Assembly: GCA_027604005.1 (NCBI GenBank)
Contig: JADGJT010000468.1
Location: 1 to 13,561, forward strand
DNA: 13,561 nt
Origin: Dinochytrium kinnereticum
Lineage: Eukaryota > Chytridiomycota > Chytridiomycetes > Chytridiales > Chytridiaceae
Reading direction: 5' to 3'
Position numbers and translations under genes: made by a program. This document shows positions 7,808 to 13,561 of this stretch, one piece after another. Each line of letters opens with the position of its first letter. Positions within the stretch are counted from its first letter, which is position 1. The notes below the pieces were generated by a model that was given only the letters and a program-made list of their open reading frames with translations, made no database searches and was not told where the DNA came from.

Positions 7808-9923
7808 ATGCACAATCCAACCTTCACCATTCTGCTCACCGGACGCATCCTCAACCCGCCGATCACTTCCGCCATCCCTCATCGGTCATTCACCTGCTCT
7901 TCACCGCGACGACGCCGAGGTTTCGATTACAAAAACCCTTTGTATTCATCCAAACCTTACTTGGATCCATCCCTTCTGCATAACAAGCGTCGAGCACAGA
8001 AACCCAACGATGGATCGCCAGCAAAACCAGCCAAACTAGCATCTTCCGGACTCGGTAGAGAACCTTTCCAAGCCTCTCATCGGAATGGCAGTGTCAGAGT
8101 AGGGGGGCGATCGGACAATCGAACGGTGGAAGGAATCACCACCACACCTGCCGTAGGAAAACATTCCGTCAAGTCAGGGAAAGGTGGGACTGCACCATTG
8201 GCCTCAGCATACGGGGAGATATCAGGGGCAAGGAAGACAGTGCCGACCTTTCTGGGAAGAGATTTCCTTGGATCAGGGAAAGGTCGGGCCGCATCGTTGG
8301 CTACAGCACCTCGGGGGATATCAGAAGAAAAGACGATACCGCCGACTAAACCCAAATCATCTGAGCAGACATCAAAAGTCACAGATGCGGTTCAAGCGCC
8401 TTCATCCCCATCGCACTCTTCTGGTGTCATACCGGAGGTTGAGATCAACAAGCGAGAGAAGATATCGACCTCGCCATTATCCAAACAACTGAACCTCCTC
8501 GGCATGTTGAAAGAAGATTTCTACAATCATATCGAGCCAATCTTTGATCGTGGTTTTCGAAGTGCACAGATTTGGGACGCCATGTACAAAAATGGGATAC
8601 TCTCTTTCGCCGACATGACAAATCTTGGGAAAGCTGACCGTGAGATGCTCGCATCAAGATTCACCATCACATCTCCAGTGATCAAAAGCCGGATAGTCTC
8701 TTCGGATGGGACGGTTAAGTTTTTGTTGGGATTTGATGGAAAGGCTGATGTGGAGATGGTTGTTATTCCGCAGGGGAGGTTGGAGGATGCGCGTGTTTCC
8801 GCGACGGTTTGTGTGTCGAGTCAGGTGGGGTGTTCGCTTGCTTGTGCTTTTTGCCATACTGGGACGCAGAAGTTGTTGAGGAATCTTTCCGCTGGAGAGA
8901 TCTTGGCGCAGGTTGTGATTGCCATGAGGGAGTTAGGGGATTTTCCGTTGGCGTTTGGGAAAGCGAGGAGGTTGACTAATATTGTTTTTATGGTAAGTTC
9001 CGTGTGTTTTCTTTATGGAATTAGATTTTGAGTTCTTTTGGTTGCTTGGTTTCTTTTCTCCTGAATGGGTCTTTCCGTTATTTCTTTTTTTCTTTTACTT
9101 TCTATGAGTTCTACCGTCTTTACACTTTTGACATCCCTCATTCCTTTCCTTCGCTGACTCAAATTCCTCTCTCCCTCACCCTTTTTCTTTAAAAAAGGGC
9201 CAAGGTGAGCCCCTCTTAAACTACACGAACGTGTCAACAGCCATCAAACTCCTGTCTTCAGCAATGTCTATAAGTCCCTGGCGGATGACTGTCTCAACCT
9301 CTGGAATTGCTCCTTTAATTCCTCGATTGGGGTCCGACTTGAATTGCGCTCTAGCGGTCTCTCTTCATGCTGTGGATGATGATTTGAGAGATGTTATTGT
9401 CCCTGTTAACAAGCAGTATCCTATTTCGGAGTTGATGAAGGCTGTCTGGAAGTATATTCATGTGATGCCGCCTGGAAGACATAGAAGGGTTACGTTTGAG
9501 TGAGTTTTTGTTTTTGCTTTATTTTTAAGGAAGTTGGGGCTGTATTATTTGCTCTGATACTAAAGAGATATTGCTCATCTTTTTTCCGGTTTATTTTCTA
9601 TTTCTCCATTCTGATCATTTTATCCCCTGGTCCTTAGGTACGTTATGCTTCATGAGGTCAACGACTTTATCCCAATGGCCATTGATCTCTCTCACTTAGT
9701 CCGCGGTCTCCCTGCTCACATCAACCTGATCCCCTTCAACCCTTGGCCAGGCTCGAAATTCCAGTCATCGTCCAAGGAACGGATAGTCGCCTTCAGGAAT
9801 ATGCTTTTGCAGAAGAAAATTGCTTGCACGATTCGAAGCACGAGAGGGGTGGATGTGCTTGCTGCTTGTGGGCAGTTGAAGAGTTCTGAGGAGGTTAAGA
9901 AGAGGGTGAAAGTAGGGGTATAA
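7808..9923 (+). CDS. rlmN: RlmN-family radical SAM RNA methyltransferase, probably mitochondrial
   Basis: Predicted join: 7808-8992, 9198-9499, 9638-9923, giving 590 residues (E. coli RlmN has 384). The last 360 or so match the family closely. CVSSQVGCSLACAFC carries the three [4Fe-4S]/SAM cysteines C342, C346 and C349 plus C335, the counterpart of E. coli C118. The Gly-rich motif is GQGEPLLN (396-403), rebuilt exactly across intron 1. ALAVSLHA, VTFEYVML, INLIPFNPWPGS and RSTRGVDVLAACGQL follow, with the methyl-carrying Cys at C573 (E. coli C355). RlmN methylates C2 of A2503 in bacterial 23S rRNA and A37 in some tRNAs. The first 38 residues are rich in Arg/Ser/Thr without acids, as in a mitochondrial presequence, so organellar large-subunit rRNA is the likely substrate (inference). 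Residues about 40-225 are a low-complexity extension with an internal repeat. Introns are 205 nt (phase 0) and 138 nt (phase 2). Confidence 0.9.
8174..8346 (+). repeat. 99-bp-period duplication in rlmN-like N-terminal extension
   Basis: The stretch 8174-8247 recurs without indels at 8273-8346, offset 99 bases (33 codons). At the protein level GKGGTAPLASAYGEIS pairs with GKGRAASLATAPRGIS. A weaker third unit may precede it, since the residues GLGREPF mirror FLGRDFL. The copies are well diverged, so the duplication is not recent. Confidence 0.7.
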
Positions 9924-10667
9924 TGAGAGATCGGTATTGAGATGATTGTGTATTGTATGGACGAGGGTTTCATCGATTGATGGAATAGTTATCGGATTTA
10001 ATTTATTTTTATGATTATTATTCATACCAATGTTTAATATATTTATGCTACCATCGATTCTTTTAGTAGAGGACGCCTGGCGTTAACCTTCCATCTAGTC
10101 ATTAAAGGGCGAAGACCGTAGCTTTTCACCAGTCCAGCAGTGACTTGCCAGCCGGTGTTTTGACACCTCCAAATGATGCAGCTAGAGGTTAAAATGAAAA
10201 CTTCAAAAGTTCTCTTCAGGACAGCAGTTAGCTGGAAGGACTTCCATCGACATCCTTACAATCATCTCGCCTCTCTTCGGGTCCCTTCAGGACCATCCAT
10301 GCGTAACGTCCAACTTAAGTCCCATGTTTATACTTTTAAACACGTGTAGTCCTAAACTTATATTAAGCCTTTACAATTGCTCAGATTCTTTTTCTACATT
10401 CATATAAACTTTTGACAGAGAAATTAGGTGAAACTGTCCTTCCATGATGTATAGATTGGGTACCGCTATTCAACCCTCAAGGTTGGTTAAAAACAATTGA
10501 CTTGCAGTGACGATCGTGTGGACTGTGAGAACAAATGACTTTGGCCTGGAATAGCCTTACGAAAGCAGTTAAGTTTTAATAAAACGTGTTCTCCGAAGTG
10601 ATGGATGCGCCAGAGGTACTAAAGACAAATGTTTTAAGACAGCATTGCACAAATTGCCATGTGGTTA

Positions 10668-10747
10668 GGGACGAGCCCTTCATCGTCTTGTTCGCAGCGC
10701 GACAGATTCTTTATCAGGTACTTAACGCGCTGATGCTCGTCCCGAGC
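10668..10747 (+). other. Nested hairpin with a competing alternative stem
   Basis: GGGACGAGC (10668-10676) is the perfect reverse complement of GCTCGTCCC (10735-10743), and inside it CAGCGCG (10695-10701) is the reverse complement of CGCGCTG (10726-10732). The two right arms are separated by only two bases. In addition GCTCG (10735-10739) can pair locally with CGAGC (10743-10747), which excludes the outer stem. It lies 115-190 bases before the fasciclin ATG, so it may be 5' UTR RNA or a promoter palindrome. Confidence 0.5.
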
Positions 10748-10772
10748 AGGTGCAAACGTTAGCCTTTGTAGG

Positions 10773-10850
10773 ATGAGGTGGGCCTCGCGAGCTCCAGCGC
10801 CTGTCCGTCAGAGTTCTCAAAAGAATTCCTGGCAACAAGGCAATTATTAA
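10773..10850 (+). other. Upstream ORF before the fasciclin-domain gene
   Basis: ATG at 10773 opens a 25-codon ORF ending in TAA at 10848-10850, 11 bases before the main ATG at 10862 and in another frame. No function can be read from the peptide. It matters only if the transcript starts upstream of it. Confidence 0.3.
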
Positions 10851-10861
10851 GGGAGGAAAGA

Positions 10862-13561
10862 ATGAAGAAAGCATCGACCTCACCCTCGATGCCGCTCCTC
10901 TCAACCCTCCTCACCATCCTCCTCACTGCGTCAACGACCATCGATGCGCTTCCTCAGCAGCCATCCTCGCCTCCGTCATCGAGCGCTACTGCCACTACCA
11001 CTGCTGCCGCTGCTGCGACCACTACCGCAACTGCTTTCTCTGGGTCTCTTTACGATGTAAATGCCCATCTCTCTTCTTTCATTCACGATCTATCCGTTTG
11101 TGCCATCATATCTATGCGTTATAATCTTCACTCATCCATCCTCTCTTTCCTCCCTCAGGCAATCCAATCCATCCCTTCCACCTCCTCCTTTGCTTCCCTC
11201 CTGGATTCCACAACATCCATCCTGCCGGCTGGCCTCCTCTCCTCTCTTCGATCGCAGGCATCTCAACCAATTACTCTTCTTGCCTTCTCAGATACCGCCC
11301 TCGTCTCCCTCGACCCTTCAATTGTCCGACAGCTCACAGGAAGTCCTGACCTTACCGGAACCTTTCTCTCCTACCACATCATCCCTTCGGGTGTCGTTGA
11401 CCTTCGCACAGCCGTTCAGAAATCATCCTCTTCACTTCCACCATCCACAGTTCAACCTTTTCAGAACCAAATCAAGTTTGTTGGAAACAGCATGGGCATT
11501 GAGACCGCTTTGGCCTTTAGGACTCAGGAGCTGCCTGATCCAGTATCAAAGCTGATCTTTGGGAAGAATCAATCTGTTGTCTTTGCATCCCCGCCCATTC
11601 TGTCGTCCTCTGGGGCGGCTGTGGATGACGGGGCCTTTTTTAGTCCCACAGATTTCACCGTCTCGTGCGGAAATTCGACCGCAAGGATCGTGGACTATCG
11701 AATTGCTAGCAATGGTAGGTGCTGATAAGTAATGTTAAACTGCTGTGTTTCTTATTTTCCTGTCAACACGAGCGCATTCTCAATGCATCCAGAAATCCTT
11801 TCATTTTTGTTTTTCATAAGTGAAGCGAGCTGTACCCATTTACCCCTTGAAAATGCAAAGGCTAGCAGAGCGAGCATTTTTGTCTCTTCCTTATACATTT
11901 TTATTTTCTTCTTTCGATGGTATCTGAGCTTTTCATTTTGTTAATGAGTTTTCCCCTGGAACAGGCATAGTCTATATAATTGATAAGGTCATGATACCCC
12001 CGACTACACTCCTCACAACCATTCGGGAATATATGGGCCTGTCAGAATTTGGCACCTGGGCATCTCTCGGTGCTATCTCGCAAGCTTTATCTAGCCTACA
12101 TGATATCACAGTTCTTGTCCCTACCAACCAAGGAGCCAGGTCTTTTGCTTCCACAGAGCTTGATATCATTGTGGGTTTAATACTTTCCTTGCATTATTTC
12201 ACTTTTTTTTTCCTTTTTTTTCCCCCCTTAATTAATCTGTTCTAACATGTGTTTTTCTCTTCATTTTCTTTTTCCGTGGTACTTATTCTCCCTTATATAC
12301 CTCCGCGTTCCCTTTTATTTTTTCTTTCTTTTCTTTTTCTTCTAGGACGCTGCATCTGAGGGCAGGGCTGCCGTCGTCCAATTCCACATTCTCCCAGGAG
12401 TCTATTACGCTAAAGACCTCATCCAACTCCTTTCAAGCTCCCAAACACCACCTACCCTCCAAACTTACCTCTCTAACCAAAACATATCCCTGAGCCTTAC
12501 CTCACCTCTTCAACCTCAAACCCCATTCACCTCTATCGCCTTTACAGCCTCTACGCGAACCATATCTCTTGTCAAACCTGATTTTCCTTTCGACGGTGGA
12601 GTCATTCACCTTGTCAACTCCTTTCTTCGCCCTTCTCTCGCCGGACTACCTTCCCCGCTTCCTCTTCCGACCCAGATTTATCCTCCGGGGTTCCCGCCCT
12701 CAAAAGATCCTTTGGCGATAGCCAGTGGGAATGGAACGATTTCTGGACGGCCGGGGCCTAATGCTGAGGAGTTGGAGAATTCGGACAATAATCGAGGGAC
12801 GGATGTGCCTTTTGGGGCTATTATCGGGGGTGTGCTTGGTGGCGGTATCTTAGTGGCTCTGGCAGTTGGACTTGGATTTGTCATTCGGAGACGGAGGAGA
12901 ATCGTTAAGCGACAGAGAGAACGCGTTGCCTCCGCCGCCGCCGCGGCTGCGGCTGGTAGTAGAAGTGGTAATATGGGGGATGTTACTAATGAGAGGAGTG
13001 GTGATAGAGCCGGGAAAGAGGCAGAAACCATAAAGCTGGAAGAGAAGAGTGTGGGGATTGACGCTGTCCTAGAACAGAGGAGGCAGAGCACAATGTCGCT
13101 GGATCCGACACAAGCCAAACGTGAGTCGGTTCGAAACTCGTGGTGGAGCAACACTGGGGTGTCAGGCAAACCCATTGGTGACCCAGTTGTGGCGGACGCA
13201 CAGGCGAAGAGAGAGGCGGAGAGAAGGAGCTGGTGGTCGGGGGCTGACGAAGATAGTGATGGGGATGCGTTGCCTGAAGTTCCTACGAGGCTAAGTCGGG
13301 GAATGAGCGCTCGTCTTTCAGCCGCTTCGTCTCAAGTCGTCATCCCTTCAACACCGCCACCTACCCCGATTGCCTCACCGCCATCGTCTAAACAGAGCAG
13401 ACAGAGCGGAACGTCGCTGGATCCCACACAAGCCAAACGTGAGTCTGTTCGAAACTCCTGGTGGAGCAACACTGGAGTGTCGGGCAAACCCATTGCGGAT
13501 CCGGTTGTGGCGGAGGCACAGGCGAAGAGAGAGGCGGAGAGGAGGAGCTGGTGGTCGGGGG
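10862..13561 (+). CDS. Two-FAS1-domain single-pass membrane protein with repeat-bearing cytoplasmic tail (3' end missing)
   Basis: Predicted join: 10862-11056, 11159-11714, 11965-12170, 12346 to beyond 13561; 724 residues are visible. Residues 1-30 form a signal peptide (LLSTLLTILLTASTTIDA), followed by a Ser/Thr/Ala linker. FAS1 domain 1 spans about 62-263 (SLYDAIQS, ITLLAFSDTA, SYHIIPSGVVDL, ending GIVYIIDKVMIPP, rebuilt across intron 2). FAS1 domain 2 spans about 266-410 (DITVLVPTNQGARSF, FHILPGVYYAKDL, GGVIHLVNSFLRPS). A Gly-rich transmembrane helix covers about 475-500 (GAIIGGVLGGGILVALAV) and is stopped by RRRRR, putting the tail in the cytosol. FAS1 domains mediate adhesion outside the cell; that role here is inferred. 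N-glycosylation sequons occur (for example NSTA, NISL, NGTI). The ATG is chosen for its signal peptide; an in-frame GTG at 10778 is less likely. The tail has tandem repeats and runs off the window with no stop. Confidence 0.85.
11057..11158 (+). other. Stop-free, frame-preserving intron 1 of the fasciclin gene
   Basis: GTAAAT to CCTCAG, 102 nt, phase 0, no stop codon. Removing it joins SLYD to AIQSIPS, the usual start of a FAS1 domain, and its body is pyrimidine-rich, so it is called an intron. Retention would insert 34 residues at the domain start. Confidence 0.75.
13073..13561 (+). repeat. 318-bp-period tandem repeat encoding SWWS motifs
   Basis: A 171-bp block at 13073-13243 recurs without indels at 13391-13561, offset 318 bases (106 codons); the window ends inside or at the end of the second copy. 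Each block encodes LDPTQAKRESVRNSWWSNTG, then VSGKPI, and AQAKREAERRSWWSG. From the shared SLDP onward about eight codon differences are silent and two change the residue (Gly/Ala, Asp/Glu), so the protein sequence is what is conserved. Confidence 0.9.
13121..13321 (+). other. Possible optional intron within the tail repeat
   Basis: A consensus donor GTGAGT (13121) lies inside the first repeat block, and a pyrimidine-rich acceptor CTCGTCTTTCAG ends at 13321. The 201-nt interval is a multiple of three, and splicing keeps the frame (phase 1). Removal would delete both SWWS motifs of copy 1. The same GTGAGT occurs at 13439 in copy 2. The silent-site pattern argues that the region is normally coding. 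Confidence 0.25.

Larger units (their letters stand above)
9924..10861. promoter_or_regulatory. Largest intergenic region: rlmN-like 3' side and fasciclin gene promoter
   Basis: Some 938 bases without a supported gene. The first part (to about 10050) is AT-rich and presumably holds the rlmN-like 3' UTR. No tRNA, 5S rRNA or convincing C/D snoRNA was found; ATGATG-type C-box look-alikes exist, but no paired D box was evident. The right end carries a nested inverted repeat (10668-10747) and a short upstream ORF (10773-10850). No TATA box stands out. Confidence 0.5.

Noticed and set aside
9924..10667. C/D-box snoRNA or other small RNA gene
   Set aside because: ATGATG-like C boxes occur, but no correctly spaced CTGA D box with a closing stem was found.
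10668..10743. A 76-nt paired segment of tRNA-like length
   Set aside because: A 9-bp closing stem and one long inner stem do not give D, anticodon and T arms, and no GGTTCRANNCC box is present.
13121..13138. GGTTCGAAACTC resembling a tRNA B box in the tail repeat
   Set aside because: It is part of a conserved coding repeat, with no A box or cloverleaf around it.
12678..13175. 165-codon minus-strand frame under the fasciclin gene
   Set aside because: It lies fully antisense to the transmembrane and tail exon, whose plus-strand reading has a clear membrane helix and conserved repeats.

Overview
The window is nuclear DNA from a filamentous or zoosporic fungus. It holds six protein genes. Five are broken by short GT-AG introns (51-250 nt, several with a CTAAT or CTGAC branch-point-like motif), and one is intronless. 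A fungal-type Slm1 F-BAR/PH protein, an aspzincin-type (M35-like) secreted protease and a two-domain fasciclin membrane protein all fit Fungi. I cannot place it in a phylum. A mitochondrial-looking RlmN, an enzyme that budding yeast lacks, hints at a lineage outside the well-studied yeasts. All exon joins were derived by hand from reading frame, splice signals and family conservation; no transcript data were available.

Layout, left to right: (1) 226-2342 (+), an Slm1-like F-BAR + PH membrane-signalling adaptor in five exons. (2) 2485-4017 (+), an F-box protein in seven exons with a hydrophobic N-terminal segment that could anchor it in a membrane. (3) 4287-5459 (-), an intronless 390-residue Hsp70-like protein, convergent with the F-box gene. 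It reads as a shrunken Ssz1/HSPA14-type chaperone that has lost the ATP-binding motifs and, apparently, subdomains IB and IIB. (4) 5567-7503 (+), a secreted deuterolysin-like metalloprotease in six exons, divergent from (3) across about 107 bp and fused to a Lys/Ala/Ser-rich tail of about 250 residues that resembles histone H1. (5) 7808-9923 (+), an RlmN-family radical SAM rRNA/tRNA methyltransferase in three exons with a presequence-like N-terminus. (6) 10862 to the window edge (+), a signal peptide + two FAS1 domains + one transmembrane helix + a long cytoplasmic tail that carries a 318-bp-period tandem repeat and is cut by the window end.

The genes do not form an obvious pathway; this looks like ordinary compact fungal gene order. 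The items most worth following are the protease/histone-like fusion (deuterolysins are known for activity on histones and protamines, so the tail may be a built-in pseudo-substrate), the miniaturised Hsp70, the SWWS repeats in the fasciclin protein tail, and a nested hairpin with a competing alternative fold upstream of the fasciclin gene. Gene-free stretches longer than 300 bp are 7504-7807 and 9924-10861.
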